Of a DNA stretch of 64,000 nucleotides, positions 10,559 through 20,275 are shown piece by piece. The position numbers were made by a program, and so were the translations under genes. The notes beneath the pieces were generated by a model, which was not told the DNA's origin, made no database searches, and saw only the letters and a list, made by a program, of their open reading frames with translations. Source of the stretch: JAKFDI01 sp036676235 (lineage in GTDB: Bacteria; Pseudomonadota; Gammaproteobacteria; Burkholderiales; Burkholderiaceae_C); contig JAKFDI010000095.1 in the NCBI GenBank assembly GCA_036676235.1, positions 1 to 64,000 of the forward strand, given 5' to 3'. The stretch's first letter is position 1; every line of letters starts with the position of its first letter.

Positions 10559-11749
10559 ATGGATCTCGATTTCGCCCCCGAGGAACAGGCGTTCCGCGAG
10601 GAAGTGCGCAGCTTCGTGCGCGAGAAGCTGCCGGCGCACATCCGCCACAAGGTTCTCAACGGCATCCACCTGAGCAAGGCCGACCACGTGCAGTGGCAGC
10701 GCATCCTCAACGACAAAGGCTGGGGTGGCCCCGGCTGGCCGACCGAACACGGCGGCCCAGGCTGGAGCACCACGCAGCAGTACATCTTCGACGAGGAAAC
10801 CGCCGCCGGCGGCGCGCCGCGGCTCATCGCCTTCGGCATCAAGATGGTCGCGCCGGTCATCATGGCCTTCGGCTCGCCGGAGCAGCACCAACGCTACCTG
10901 CCGAAGATCCTCGCCGCCGAGGAGTGGTGGTGCCAGGGCTACTCGGAACCCGGCTCGGGCTCCGACCTCGCCTCGCTCAAGACTCGCGCGGTGCTGCAGG
11001 GCGACCACTACGTCGTCAACGGCCAGAAGACCTGGACCACACTCGGCCAACATGCCGACTGGATCTTCTGCCTGGTGCGCACCGACCCCGAGGTGAAAGC
11101 CCAGCGCGGCATCAGCTTCCTGCTGATCGACATGAAGACGCCGGGCATCACCGTGCGGCCCATCATCACGCTCGACGGCGCGCACGAGGTCAACGAGGTC
11201 TGGTTCGAGGACGTCAAGGTGCCGGTCGCCAACCGCATCGGCGAAGAGAACAAGGGCTGGACCTACGCCAAGTTCCTGCTCGGCCACGAGCGCACCAACA
11301 TCGCCGGCATCGGCGCCTCCAAGCGTGAGCTGGGGCGCCTCAAGCGCGTGGCCGCCACAGAGATCAAGAACGACCGCCCGCTGATCGAGGACCCGCTCTT
11401 CGCCGCCAAGATCGCGCAGGTCGAATGCGACCTGATGGCACTGGAGATCACCAACCTGCGCGTGCTCTCGGCCGAGAAGGAAAAGCGCGCGCCCGGCCCG
11501 GAGGCGTCGATCCTCAAGATCAAAGGCACCGAGATCCAGCAGGCCATCACCGAACTGCTGCTGCAGGCGGTGGGCCCTTACGGCCTGCCCTATCGCCCGG
11601 GCGCGCCGGCCGAAGGCGCCGTGCCCGTCGGCCCGAGCTACGCCGCACCGCTGGGCGCGACCTACCTCAACATGCGCAAGCTCTCGATCTTCGGCGGGTC
11701 CAACGAGATCCAGAAGAACATCATTTCCCAGATGATCCTCGGGCTCTGA
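10559..11749 (+). CDS. Acyl-CoA dehydrogenase, large-subunit type (second copy)
   Basis: Protein of 396 residues, paralogous to the one encoded at 3573 and sharing long identical blocks with it (WWCQGYSEPGSGSDLASLK, YVVNGQKTWTTLGQHADW). It again begins MDLDF. An upstream extension to 10364 would translate through the REP repeats and is rejected. The proline/glycine-rich insert near residues 340-360 differs from the first copy. The small-subunit partner starts 10 bases after its stop. Two such pairs in one locus suggest division of labour by chain length or substrate type; this is inference. Confidence 0.92.
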   Translation: MDLDFAPEEQAFREEVRSFVREKLPAHIRHKVLNGIHLSKADHVQWQRILNDKGWGGPGWPTEHGGPGWSTTQQYIFDEETAAGGAPRLIAFGIKMVAPVIMAFGSPEQHQRYLPKILAAEEWWCQGYSEPGSGSDLASLKTRAVLQGDHYVVNGQKTWTTLGQHADWIFCLVRTDPEVKAQRGISFLLIDMKTPGITVRPIITLDGAHEVNEVWFEDVKVPVANRIGEENKGWTYAKFLLGHERTNIAGIGASKRELGRLKRVAATEIKNDRPLIEDPLFAAKIAQVECDLMALEITNLRVLSAEKEKRAPGPEASILKIKGTEIQQAITELLLQAVGPYGLPYRPGAPAEGAVPVGPSYAAPLGATYLNMRKLSIFGGSNEIQKNIISQMILGL

Positions 11750-11759
11750 AGGACAGACC

Positions 11760-12902
11760 ATGGATTTCGATTTCAGTGAAGACCAGCGCCAGCTCGAAGA
11801 CACCTTGCAGCGCTTCGTGCAGCGCGACTACGGCTTCGAGCGGCGGCGCAAGTTGGCGGCATCAAGCGACGGTTGGAGCCGCGAGGCCTGGCAGCAGCTC
11901 GCGGACATCGGCGCGCTCGCGATCAACGTGCCCGAGGCGCACGGCGGCATGGGCTTCGGCCCCGTCGAGACGCTGCTCGCCATGAAGGTGTTCGGCCCGG
12001 CGTTGCTGCTCGAACCGTTCGTGTCGAGTGCGGTGATCGCCACGGCCTTGCTCGCCGAAAGTGGTGATGAAGCCGCACAAGCCGACCTGCTGCCCAAGCT
12101 CGCCGCCGGCGAAACCATCGCCGTGCTCGCGCACTTCGAGCCTTCCTCGCGCAATGACAGCGGCCTCGTCGCCACGCGCGCCGTGCGCAGCGGCGACGGC
12201 TTCGTGCTCGACGGCCACAAGGCGGTGGTGGTGCATGCCGGCGCGGCCGACGAGCTGCTGGTTTCGGCGCGCACTCAAGGCAACGCGGATGACGCCGACG
12301 GCGTGACCCTGTTCCGCGTGTCGCCCAAGACGCCCGGCGTGGTGCAGCAGCCCTATCCGCTGATCGACGGCCAGCGCGGCGCCGAGGTCTTTCTGCGCAG
12401 CGCCTACGTGCCCGCCACGGCGCGCATCGGCGCCGAAGGCGGCGCGCTGCCGGCCATCGAACGCGCACTCGACGTAGGCCTGGCCGCGCTGCTCGCCGAA
12501 TCGGTGGGCGTGCAGCAGGCACTGGTCGACGCGACGGTCGAGTACCTCAAGACCCGCCAGCAGTTCGGCCAGCCCATCGGCCGCTTTCAGGCGCTGCAGC
12601 ACCGCGCGGCCGACATGGTGCTGCACCTGGAGCAGTCGCGCTCCATGAGTTACCTCGCCGCGCTGCGCTGCACGCTGGCCGACAAGAACGCGCGCCGCGC
12701 CGCACTCTCGGCGGCCAAGGTGGTGGTCAATCAGGGCGGCCGCTTCATCGGGCAACAATCGGTGCAGTTGCACGGCGGCATGGGCATGACCGACGAGCTG
12801 CAGGTGAGCCACTGGTTCAAGCGCCTCATCGCGCTCGAAGCCACCTTCGGCGACACCGACACGCATCTGCAGCGCTTCGCGCACCTACGAGCTGCTGCCT
12901 GA
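11760..12902 (+). CDS. Acyl-CoA dehydrogenase, small-subunit type (second copy)
   Basis: Protein of 380 residues beginning MDFDFSEDQRQLEDTLQRF and ending DTHLQRFAHLRAAA. It carries the same GHKAVVVHAGAADELLVSA region and QLHGGMGMTDE block as the copy at 4801. AAGGA precedes the ATG by 7 bases. With the gene at 10559 it forms a second PimCD-like pair. A zinc alcohol dehydrogenase gene follows after 29 bases in the same direction and is probably co-transcribed. Confidence 0.91.
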   Translation: MDFDFSEDQRQLEDTLQRFVQRDYGFERRRKLAASSDGWSREAWQQLADIGALAINVPEAHGGMGFGPVETLLAMKVFGPALLLEPFVSSAVIATALLAESGDEAAQADLLPKLAAGETIAVLAHFEPSSRNDSGLVATRAVRSGDGFVLDGHKAVVVHAGAADELLVSARTQGNADDADGVTLFRVSPKTPGVVQQPYPLIDGQRGAEVFLRSAYVPATARIGAEGGALPAIERALDVGLAALLAESVGVQQALVDATVEYLKTRQQFGQPIGRFQALQHRAADMVLHLEQSRSMSYLAALRCTLADKNARRAALSAAKVVVNQGGRFIGQQSVQLHGGMGMTDELQVSHWFKRLIALEATFGDTDTHLQRFAHLRAAA

Positions 12903-12931
12903 CCCTGACACACAACCGAGAGGAGAGAGCC

Positions 12932-14041
12932 ATGAGCCGCAAAGCGAAAGCCGTCATCACGCGCGAGAACAACCAACCCGTGGTGGTGGAAGAGATCACC
13001 GTCGAGTCGCCGCGCGTCGGCGAGGTGATGATCAAGCTCGAAGCCTGCGGCGTGTGCCACAGCGACCTGTCGGCCACCAACGGCACGATCCCGTTCCCGC
13101 CGCCGGTGGTGCTGGGCCACGAAGGCGCCGGCCGCGTCGTCGAGGTCGGCGCGGGCGTCACCGACTTCGCCGTGGGCGATTCGGTCGTCAGCTCCTTCGT
13201 CAGCATGTGCGGCAAGTGCCGCTACTGCACGACCGGCCGGCCCGAACTCTGCGACCTGGCGGCCAAGGCCGTGTTCACCCTGCCCGACGGCACGGTGCGC
13301 ACGCACGACAAGGACGGCAAGCCGCTCAATGTGTTCTCCGGCTGCGGCGTGATGGCCGAGTACGCCACGCTCAACGTCGCCAACGTGGTCAAGGTCGATA
13401 CGCAAGGCGTGAAGATGGACTGCTGCGCGCTCATCAGCTGCGGCGTGATGACCGGCTGGGGCGCAGCCTGCAACACCGCCAAGGTCGAGGCCGGCTCCAT
13501 CTGCGTGGTGTTCGGCGCCGGCGGCGTGGGGCTCAACGCCATCCAGGGCTGCGCCATGAGCGGCGCGGCGATGGTGGTGGCGGTCGACATGTCGCAGTCC
13601 AAGCTCGAATTCGCCAAGCTCTTCGGCGCTACGCACACGGTGGTGGGCGGCGCCGACGACATCGTGAAGACGCTCAAGAAGCTCACCGGCGGCGGCGCCG
13701 ACTACGCCTTCGAGTGCGTGGGCCACGGCGCCATCGTGGCCCAGGCCTACGGCTGCCTGCGCAAGGGCGGCAAAGCCGTCGCCGTGGGCGTGGCCAAGCA
13801 GAGCGACACCACGACCATCCGCACCAATACGCTGGCGTTTGAAGAGAAGGTGCTGACCGGCAGTTGCTTCGGCGGTGCGCGCCCGCGCGAGGACTTTCCG
13901 CGACTCATCAACCTGTATCGCGCCGGGCGCCTCAAGCTCGACGAACTGATCACCCACCGCTACACCATCGACGAAGCGCCGCAGGCCTTCGACGACCTGG
14001 CGAACGGGCGCAATGCGCGCGGGATGATCGTGTTCGGCTGA
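12932..14041 (+). CDS. Zinc-dependent alcohol dehydrogenase (MDR family)
   Basis: NAD(P)-dependent alcohol dehydrogenase of 369 residues. Catalytic zinc ligands are C42 (GVCHSD) and H63 (LGHEGAG), with a later cysteine in the SCGVMTG region. The structural zinc loop has four cysteines in CGKCRYCTTGRPELC. The Rossmann motif is FGAGGVGLNAIQG near residue 196. The length and layout resemble class III and related zinc ADHs, but the substrate is not determined. GAGGAG precedes the start. It may oxidise an alcohol or hydroxy acid feeding the acyl-CoA genes around it. Confidence 0.88.
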   Translation: MSRKAKAVITRENNQPVVVEEITVESPRVGEVMIKLEACGVCHSDLSATNGTIPFPPPVVLGHEGAGRVVEVGAGVTDFAVGDSVVSSFVSMCGKCRYCTTGRPELCDLAAKAVFTLPDGTVRTHDKDGKPLNVFSGCGVMAEYATLNVANVVKVDTQGVKMDCCALISCGVMTGWGAACNTAKVEAGSICVVFGAGGVGLNAIQGCAMSGAAMVVAVDMSQSKLEFAKLFGATHTVVGGADDIVKTLKKLTGGGADYAFECVGHGAIVAQAYGCLRKGGKAVAVGVAKQSDTTTIRTNTLAFEEKVLTGSCFGGARPREDFPRLINLYRAGRLKLDELITHRYTIDEAPQAFDDLANGRNARGMIVFG

Positions 14042-14067
14042 GCCGTCCCACCTCGCCCCGCCTTCAC

Positions 14068-14162
14068 CCCCCGTTCGCCCTGAGCCTGTCGAAGGGCCTG
14101 GGCTGAGCCTGTCGAAGCCCTTGTGCCTCGCGCGCACTTCGACAGGCTCAGTGCGAACGGTT
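14068..14162. repeat. REP-like palindromic repeats
   Basis: Three units of the CTGAGCCTGTCGAAG type: two direct copies at about 14080 and 14104, and an opposed copy (CACTTCGACAGGCTCAGTGC) at 14134. The family is the one seen at 10318. They can form a strong hairpin after the alcohol dehydrogenase gene. Confidence 0.8.
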
Positions 14163-14254
14163 GTGGTGGGTCAGGCGCGTGCGTGACAGCACGCCACCGC
14201 CGCACCGCGCATCATTCGCCGCTTCGGCTTCAACGACTTCAAGGAGACCCCACC

Positions 14255-15235
14255 ATGAAAGCACTGATGTGCAACGCCTACGGCCCGATCGACACGCTCA
14301 AAGTCGAGGACGTGCCCTCGCCTGTGCCCGGCCCCGGCAAGGTGCTGATCACCGTCAAGGCGGCATCGATCAACTTCCCCGACGCGCTGATCGTGCAGGG
14401 CCTCTACCAGGTCAAGCCGCCGCTGCCCTTCTCGCCCGGCTCCGAACTCGCCGGCGTGGTGAAGGCCGTTGGTGACGGCGTCACCAACGTGAAGCCCGGC
14501 GATCGCGTGATCGCGGGCGTGGGCAACGGCGGCTTCGCCGAAGAGTGCCTCGCCGACGCGGCGCGCACCCTGCCCCTGCCCGAGGGCATGGACTTCGACG
14601 TCGGCGCAAGCTTCATCCTCACCTATGGCACTTCGCTGCACGCGCTGCAGGAGATCGCCAAGATCAAGGCCGGCGAGACCCTGCTGGTGCTGGGCGCGGC
14701 CGGCGGCGTGGGCATCGCGGCCATCGAGATCGCCAAGGCCTTCGGCGCGCGCGTGATCGCCGCGGCCTCCACGGCCGAGAAGCTCGCGCTGTGCAAGCAG
14801 GTCGGCGCCGACGAACTCGTCAACTACACCGAAGCCGATTGGCGCCGCCAGGTCGAGGCGCTGACCGGTGGCAACGGCGCCGACGTGGTGTACGACCCGG
14901 TGGGCGGCGCCTATGCCGAGACGGCGCTGCGCGCCACGGCCTGGCGCGGGCGCTATCTCGTGGTCGGCTTCGCCAACGGCGAGATTCCGAAGATTCCCCT
15001 GAACCTCACGCTGCTCAAGGAGCGGGTGATCATGGGCGTGTTCTGGGGTTCGGCCATGGCGCGCAAGCCCGAGCAGCACTTGGCCAACATGAAGCTGCTG
15101 GGCGAGTGGTTCGCCAGCGGCAAGGTCAAGCCGGTGATCAGCGAGCGCGTGTCGCTGGCCGAGGCCAAGGGCGCCATCCAGCGCCTGGCCGGCCGCCAAG
15201 CCATGGGCAAGATCGTCGTCATGCCGGGTGCATGA
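14255..15235 (+). CDS. NADPH:quinone oxidoreductase-like zinc-free MDR protein
   Basis: Medium-chain dehydrogenase/reductase of 326 residues of the quinone-oxidoreductase branch. It begins MKALMCNAYGPIDTLKVEDV and has the cofactor motif VLGAAGGVGIAAIEIAKAFG near residue 147. No structural-zinc cysteine cluster is present. AAGGAG lies 9 bases before the ATG; a longer reading from 14123 would run through repeat sequence. It would reduce a quinone or an activated C=C bond with NADPH. It lies between alcohol and aldehyde dehydrogenase genes, with the latter starting 28 bases downstream, so a shared operon is likely. Confidence 0.87.
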   Translation: MKALMCNAYGPIDTLKVEDVPSPVPGPGKVLITVKAASINFPDALIVQGLYQVKPPLPFSPGSELAGVVKAVGDGVTNVKPGDRVIAGVGNGGFAEECLADAARTLPLPEGMDFDVGASFILTYGTSLHALQEIAKIKAGETLLVLGAAGGVGIAAIEIAKAFGARVIAAASTAEKLALCKQVGADELVNYTEADWRRQVEALTGGNGADVVYDPVGGAYAETALRATAWRGRYLVVGFANGEIPKIPLNLTLLKERVIMGVFWGSAMARKPEQHLANMKLLGEWFASGKVKPVISERVSLAEAKGAIQRLAGRQAMGKIVVMPGA

Positions 15236-15263
15236 CCCCGCTTCGCAAAGACAGGAGAGACTG

Positions 15264-16703
15264 ATGCAACAACGAGACAAGCTTTACATCGGTGGCCAGT
15301 GGGTCGCAGCGCACGGCAAGGGCCGGATCGACGTGCTGAGCGCGTCCACCGAAGAGGTGATGGGCTCGGTGCCTGAAGGCAATGCTCAGGATGCGGATGC
15401 CGCCGTTCGCGCAGCGCGCACCGCCTTCGACGCCTGGAGCCAGACCTCGCCGGCCGAGCGCGGCGCCTACCTGAAGAAGATCCAGGAAGGCCTGAAAGCG
15501 CGCGGCGAAGAGATCACCAAGCTCATCAGCGGCGAAGTCGGCATGCCGCTCAAGCTGAGCGGCATGATCCAGGTCGGCACGCCCACCGCCACCTTCGGCC
15601 TGTACGCCAGGCTCGCGCCCGAATTCGAGTGGGAGCGCACGGTGGGCAATTCGCGCATCGCGCGTGAGCCGATTGGCGTGGTGGCCGCGATCACGCCCTG
15701 GAACTACCCGCTGCACCAGATCGCCGCCAAGGTGGCCGCAGCACTCGCCGCCGGCTGCACCGTGGTGCTCAAGCCCTCGGAAGTCGCGCCGCTCAACGCC
15801 TTCGCGCTGGCCGAGATCATCGACGCGGCCGGTGTGCCCGCCGGCGTGTTCAACCTGGTGAGCGGCTACGGCCCGGCCATCGGCGAAGCGATGGTGGCGC
15901 ATCCTGACGTGGACATGGTGTCGTTCACCGGCTCCACGCGCGCGGGCAAGCGCATCTCCGAAGTGGCCGCGGGCACGATCAAGCGTGTGGCGCTGGAACT
16001 CGGCGGCAAGTCGGCCTCGGTGATCCTCGACGACGCCGATTTCGCGAGCGCCGTCAAGGGCACGGTCACCGCCTGCCTGCTCAACAGCGGCCAGACCTGC
16101 TCGGCCCACACGCGCATGCTGGTGCCGGAATCGAAGTACGACGAAGCCGCCAAGATTGCCGTCGCCGTGGCGCAAGGCTTCACGGTGGGTGACCCCTTCG
16201 GCGGCGAAGCCAAGCTCGGGCCGCTGATCTCGGACGCGCAGCGCCAGCGGGTGCGCGGCTACATCGAGAAAGGCATCGAAGAAGGCGCCGAGCTGCTGAC
16301 CGGCGGCGCCGATGCGCCGGCGGGCCTGGAGCGCGGCTACTACGTCAAGCCCACCGTCTTCGGCCGGGTGAAGCCTGATTCGACCATCGCGCAGGAAGAG
16401 ATCTTCGGCCCGGTGCTGTCCATCATCACCTACAAGGACGAAGACGACGCCGTGCGCATCGCCAACGGCACGCCCTACGGCTTGGCCGGCGCGGTATGGG
16501 CCGGCAGCGATGAGCGCGCGCTGAAGGTGGCGCGGCGCCTGCGCACCGGTCAGGTCGACATCAACGGTGGCCCCTTCAACCTGCAGGCGCCCTTTGGCGG
16601 CTACAAGCAGTCGGGCAACGGGCGCGAACTGGGCGTGTTCGGCCTCGAGGAATTCCTCGAGACGAAGGCGATGCAGTTGAAGCCAGCACCCAAGGCCGCC
16701 TGA
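15264..16703 (+). CDS. NAD(P)-dependent aldehyde dehydrogenase
   Basis: Aldehyde dehydrogenase of 479 residues. The general base is E245 in LELGGKSA and the catalytic cysteine is C279 in NSGQTC. The cofactor-binding segment FTGSTRAGKRI precedes them. The C-terminal QAPFGGYKQSGNGRELG is characteristic of the family. The start at 15264 has AGGAGAG 5 bases upstream. It would convert an aldehyde or semialdehyde to the acid for CoA activation. A strong terminator follows. Confidence 0.92.
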   Translation: MQQRDKLYIGGQWVAAHGKGRIDVLSASTEEVMGSVPEGNAQDADAAVRAARTAFDAWSQTSPAERGAYLKKIQEGLKARGEEITKLISGEVGMPLKLSGMIQVGTPTATFGLYARLAPEFEWERTVGNSRIAREPIGVVAAITPWNYPLHQIAAKVAAALAAGCTVVLKPSEVAPLNAFALAEIIDAAGVPAGVFNLVSGYGPAIGEAMVAHPDVDMVSFTGSTRAGKRISEVAAGTIKRVALELGGKSASVILDDADFASAVKGTVTACLLNSGQTCSAHTRMLVPESKYDEAAKIAVAVAQGFTVGDPFGGEAKLGPLISDAQRQRVRGYIEKGIEEGAELLTGGADAPAGLERGYYVKPTVFGRVKPDSTIAQEEIFGPVLSIITYKDEDDAVRIANGTPYGLAGAVWAGSDERALKVARRLRTGQVDINGGPFNLQAPFGGYKQSGNGRELGVFGLEEFLETKAMQLKPAPKAA

Positions 16704-16728
16704 CGCACAGCGACTTCAATACCATTGA

Positions 16729-16757
16729 AAACGGCCTGCAGATGCAGGCCGTTTTTT
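16729..16757. terminator. Bidirectional Rho-independent terminator
   Basis: Stem AACGGCCTGCA / TGCAGGCCGTT with a very short loop, flanked by A and T runs. It separates the aldehyde dehydrogenase gene from the convergent small gene at 16774. Confidence 0.85.
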
Positions 16758-16773
16758 CATGGCGGGCACCCGC

Positions 16774-16989
16774 CTACAGCAAGGCCGCGGCCGCTGCCAC
16801 GTTGGCGCCGCGGGGGCGACTCCAGGTCGTGCACACCGCTTCGGCGGCACGCTCGGGGCAAGTGCTCAGACCCTGCTCGTCCCACACCTGCGCCGCAATT
16901 TCGATGGCGTCTTCACGGTCGACGTTGTGCATCTGCAGCCGCGAGGCAAAGCGGTCGATCCAGCCGGCTGCGCGTTGATAGTTGTCCAT
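16774..16989 (-). CDS. Hypothetical small protein
   Basis: A 71-residue protein (MDNYQRAAGWIDRFASRL...) ending in an alanine-rich tail. It has no signal peptide, membrane segment or recognisable motif; two cysteines lie in the middle part. The start at 16989 has GGAGCCACGAGAAAAC just upstream, whereas the longer reading to 17076 looks less coding-like. It sits between the bidirectional terminator and the sensor kinase gene. Function unknown; coding status is moderately likely. Confidence 0.55.
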   Translation of the reverse strand: MDNYQRAAGWIDRFASRLQMHNVDREDAIEIAAQVWDEQGLSTCPERAAEAVCTTWSRPRGANVAAAAALL

Positions 16990-17108
16990 GTTTTCTCGTG
17001 GCTCCTGATCCAATCTCTTGGAAGTGAAGTCATGGTAGGCAGCGCCGATGACAGCCGGAAGTCGCACGCGGCGCATTGCACTGTCGGAGATTGCCTACAA
17101 GAGAGGGC

Positions 17109-19805
17109 CTACATGAAGCGCGCCGCCGCCCGCTTCATCGCCCGCGCGCCGAGGTCGGCGCGCGCGCCGTTGCCGGCCGCCCCGCCGAGCAGCGTCTCCA
17201 TGCCTTCCAGAAACGGCACGATCTCGATCGGCTTGGTCCAGTAGTCCACGGCTCCGGCCGCGCGTGCGGCGCGCATCTCGTCGGGCATGGCGCTGGCCGA
17301 CAGCACCACCACGCGCAGGCGGCTCGTGCGCGGGTCGGCGCGCAGCACCTCCAGCACCTGCAGCCCGCCCATGTCGGGCAGTTGCATGTCGAGCAGCACC
17401 AGGTCCGGCTGCAACTCGGCGGCACGCGCGATGCCGCTCGTGCCGTCCGTCGCGACGGCCAGCTCCACCTCCGGCCAGGTCGCGAGCAGGCCTTCGACGA
17501 GCAACACGTTAGTCGGGTTGTCCTCGATGTAGAGCACCACGCCCGCGAGGCGGCCATCGCCCGGTGCGGTGGCCGCGCCGGGTGCGCGCCACAGGCCGAC
17601 GTCGCGGACGACCGGCGGCTCGGCATCGAGTTGCGTACCCGGCGCGTGCGGCAGCGACACGCGCACCGTCGTGCCGGTGCCGGGGTGGCTTTGCACCGTC
17701 ACGTCGCCCCCGAGCAGGGTGACGAGCTGGCGCGACAGCATCATGCCGATGCCCGTGCCTTCGATGTCGCTGCGCTCTCGCCCGAGGCGGTTGAAAGGCT
17801 CGAACAGCGAGGCCAGCTGCTCCGGCGTCATGCCCAGGCCGTCGTCGCTCACCACGATGTGCAGCTCGCGCGGCTCGGTGAGCACGTCCAGGCTGACGCG
17901 CCCGCCGGGGCGGTTGTACTTGATGCCGTTGGACAGCAGGTTCAGCAGGATTTGCCGAAGCCGCAGCGGATCGGTGCGGAGCAGGGTGCGCGGCCGGGTG
18001 GCGTAGGCGGCATGCAGCGCGACGCGGCGCGCGTCGGCCGACGCTTCGCTGAGCTGCATCACCTCGTCGAGCAGCGGCCACAGCTCGGTCTCGGCCAACT
18101 CGATCGCCATGCGCCCGGCCTCGATGCGCGAGACGTCCAGCACGTCCTCGATCAGCGCGCGCAATTGCGCCCCAGCCAGGAACACCATCTCAAGCTGACG
18201 GCGCTGCTGCTCGTCGAGCCGGTGGCTCGCACCGAGCTGAAGCAGTTGCGTGAAGCCGAGCACCGCGTTGAGCGGCGTGCGCAGCTCATGGCTCATGTGC
18301 GCGAGAAATTCGGTCTTGGCGCGGTTCGCGGCCTCGGCCTCGGCGCTCGCCTGGCGCGCGAGTTCGGCGTCGCGCCGCTCGGTGATGTCTTCGCCGATGC
18401 AGGAGGCGCCGATCACGTCGCCGCCGGCCGAATGCAGCACCGCGTTGGCCCAGCGGATCAGGCGCCGGTCGCCGGCGCGGGTGACGATGTGGTTCTCCTG
18501 CTGGCGCGGCAACTGACCCTGCAGCATGCGGTCGTGCAAAAAGTGGCGCAGTTGCCGGTCCTCGCGCGCAAGAAAGCGCGGCCCCCAGGGCCGGCCGATG
18601 ATCTCGTCGCGCGACCAGCCGGTCATGCGCAGCAGGGTGTCATTGCAGTAGAGCAGGCGGCCCTCGCGGTCGAGCGTGATGGCGAGCATGTCCACGCCGT
18701 CGAGCATTTCCGTGTAGCGGCGCTCGGATTCGCGCACCTGCGCCTCGCTCGCGCTGCGCGCGTCGATCATGCGGTTGAACTCCTGCGCCAGGTCGCGGAA
18801 CTCCCCCGGCAGCGATTCGTCGGCCCGCGCACTGCCCGGCCCGCCAGCCGCCCACTGGCGCGCCGTGTCGGCCAGGCTGTGCACCGGTCGCGCGAGGCGG
18901 CGCGCGGCGAAGAAGGCGATGGCCACCCCCAGCAGCAGCGTGACCAGCGCCACGGCGGAAGCCCGCTGCTGCGCGGCCCGCGAGGCGGCGAAGATGGCGT
19001 CGGTAGGCATCCCGGCCGCCACGCGCAGGCCGAGGCTGCTCATCGCAGACGTGGCATAGGCGCGCGTGACGCCGTCCGGCCCGGCCGTCACCAACACATC
19101 GACCGGCTGGTCGCGCCGGGCCTGTTTCACCGATTCGGGCAGGCGCGCGCCCACCCACGCCGCGGCGTCCGGGTGCCGCGCAAGCACGACGTCATCGGCA
19201 TTCACGAGCGTCACGCTGGAGCCGGGCGGCATGCCGGTCGCCGGCAGTTGCGCGGACAGCGCGGACAGGTCGATCGAGATGCCCAGCAGCCCCTTCGCCC
19301 GGCCGGCGTCGTCGCGCAGCGGGGTTGACAACACGGCCACCGGTCGCCGCGCCACCGGCCCGGTGATCGGTGCCGAGAGGCGGAAGCCGTCGGCGCCGAG
19401 CGCCTGGTCGAACCAGTCTTCGCCGCTCACGTCCGCGAGCCGCGGCGGCGCGAGCGCGCTGGAACTGCTGCAGACCAGCCGCCCGCCGGCATCCGTGACG
19501 CTCAGGCTCGCATACAACGGGTCGATGCCGGCCACGCCGGCGATGACCTGACGGCAGGCCGCGGGGTCCAAGCTCGCCAGTTCTTCGCGCGCGGCGAGCA
19601 GGCCGAGCAGCTTCTGGGCACGCCCGAAGATCTGGTCGAGTTCCTTGCCCGATTCACCGGCGCGCGCCGCGACGGAGCGCCAGGCTGCCGCTTCGGCCGA
19701 CTGGTACTGGCGCACCAGTGTCCACGCATGCAATGCGAGCAAGGGCAGCATCACGATGAGTGCGGTGCCCAGAAGGCGCGCGAAGAACAGAGTTCGTCGC
19801 TGCAT
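17109..19805 (-). CDS. Hybrid sensor histidine kinase / response regulator
   Basis: Membrane sensor of 898 residues. Order: TM1 (about 8-28), a periplasmic Cache-like sensor region (about 30-280), TM2 (about 285-303), HAMP, PAS (about 365-480, ending ASCIGEDITERRDAE), HisKA with H506 in HMSHELRTPL, HATPase (N-box LLSNGIKYN, GTGIGM), and a C-terminal receiver with phospho-acceptor D806 in LLDMQLPDM and the lysine in YWTKPIEI. Phosphate would pass from H506 to D806, but no Hpt or DNA-binding output is encoded nearby. The signal is unknown. The 76-residue gene upstream on the same strand may share the promoter region. Confidence 0.93.
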   Translation of the reverse strand: MQRRTLFFARLLGTALIVMLPLLALHAWTLVRQYQSAEAAAWRSVAARAGESGKELDQIFGRAQKLLGLLAAREELASLDPAACRQVIAGVAGIDPLYASLSVTDAGGRLVCSSSSALAPPRLADVSGEDWFDQALGADGFRLSAPITGPVARRPVAVLSTPLRDDAGRAKGLLGISIDLSALSAQLPATGMPPGSSVTLVNADDVVLARHPDAAAWVGARLPESVKQARRDQPVDVLVTAGPDGVTRAYATSAMSSLGLRVAAGMPTDAIFAASRAAQQRASAVALVTLLLGVAIAFFAARRLARPVHSLADTARQWAAGGPGSARADESLPGEFRDLAQEFNRMIDARSASEAQVRESERRYTEMLDGVDMLAITLDREGRLLYCNDTLLRMTGWSRDEIIGRPWGPRFLAREDRQLRHFLHDRMLQGQLPRQQENHIVTRAGDRRLIRWANAVLHSAGGDVIGASCIGEDITERRDAELARQASAEAEAANRAKTEFLAHMSHELRTPLNAVLGFTQLLQLGASHRLDEQQRRQLEMVFLAGAQLRALIEDVLDVSRIEAGRMAIELAETELWPLLDEVMQLSEASADARRVALHAAYATRPRTLLRTDPLRLRQILLNLLSNGIKYNRPGGRVSLDVLTEPRELHIVVSDDGLGMTPEQLASLFEPFNRLGRERSDIEGTGIGMMLSRQLVTLLGGDVTVQSHPGTGTTVRVSLPHAPGTQLDAEPPVVRDVGLWRAPGAATAPGDGRLAGVVLYIEDNPTNVLLVEGLLATWPEVELAVATDGTSGIARAAELQPDLVLLDMQLPDMGGLQVLEVLRADPRTSRLRVVVLSASAMPDEMRAARAAGAVDYWTKPIEIVPFLEGMETLLGGAAGNGARADLGARAMKRAAARFM

Positions 19806-19957
19806 GGCCCTATTGGAAGACGAATCCGTGGCCCATTGGCCGGGGGTTTACGCCCACAAGTGGGCACACGCTCGCGATGCGTAGCCCGCCCTGCCGGCAG
19901 TCATACCGGGAAGGAACGATGGGCGCCCGGGGAACGGGCGGAGGTCGGGCAGCCCGG

Positions 19958-20188
19958 CTACGACGGCCGCTCGTTCGCGGCCGCGGCTCCCGCCGCGTCG
20001 CGCGCCAACTGCGCCCGCAGTTCACGCACCTCGCGCTCGACGATGCGCCGAGCCGCCTGCAACTGCTCGTCGCTGATGCGGGCCTCGGGCAGCGGCGTGT
20101 CGACCGCCAGCACCCGGTCGTCGTTGTCGGCAGCGGACGGGCCGCGGTTCGGGTTCTGGTCGATTCGGTGTTCTGCGCGCGTTTGCAT
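19958..20188 (-). CDS. Hypothetical small protein
   Basis: A 76-residue hydrophilic protein, MQTRAEHRIDQNPNRGP..., with a helical, Arg/Glu-rich second half (AARRIVEREVRELRAQLA) that could form a short coiled coil. No signal peptide or membrane segment. It lies 152 bases upstream of the sensor kinase gene on the same strand. A CGCCCG-GGGAA-CGGGCG hairpin (19924-19940) follows its stop. Function unknown. Confidence 0.5.
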   Translation of the reverse strand: MQTRAEHRIDQNPNRGPSAADNDDRVLAVDTPLPEARISDEQLQAARRIVEREVRELRAQLARDAAGAAAANERPS

Positions 20189-20275
20189 GGGCCTCCCGGG
20201 AAGTGGACCCGCAAGGAAGGCAAGCGGCGTTCCCGCCGCGGCGCGGCAGCGCCTCAGCGGCAGCGGCTCAGCGGC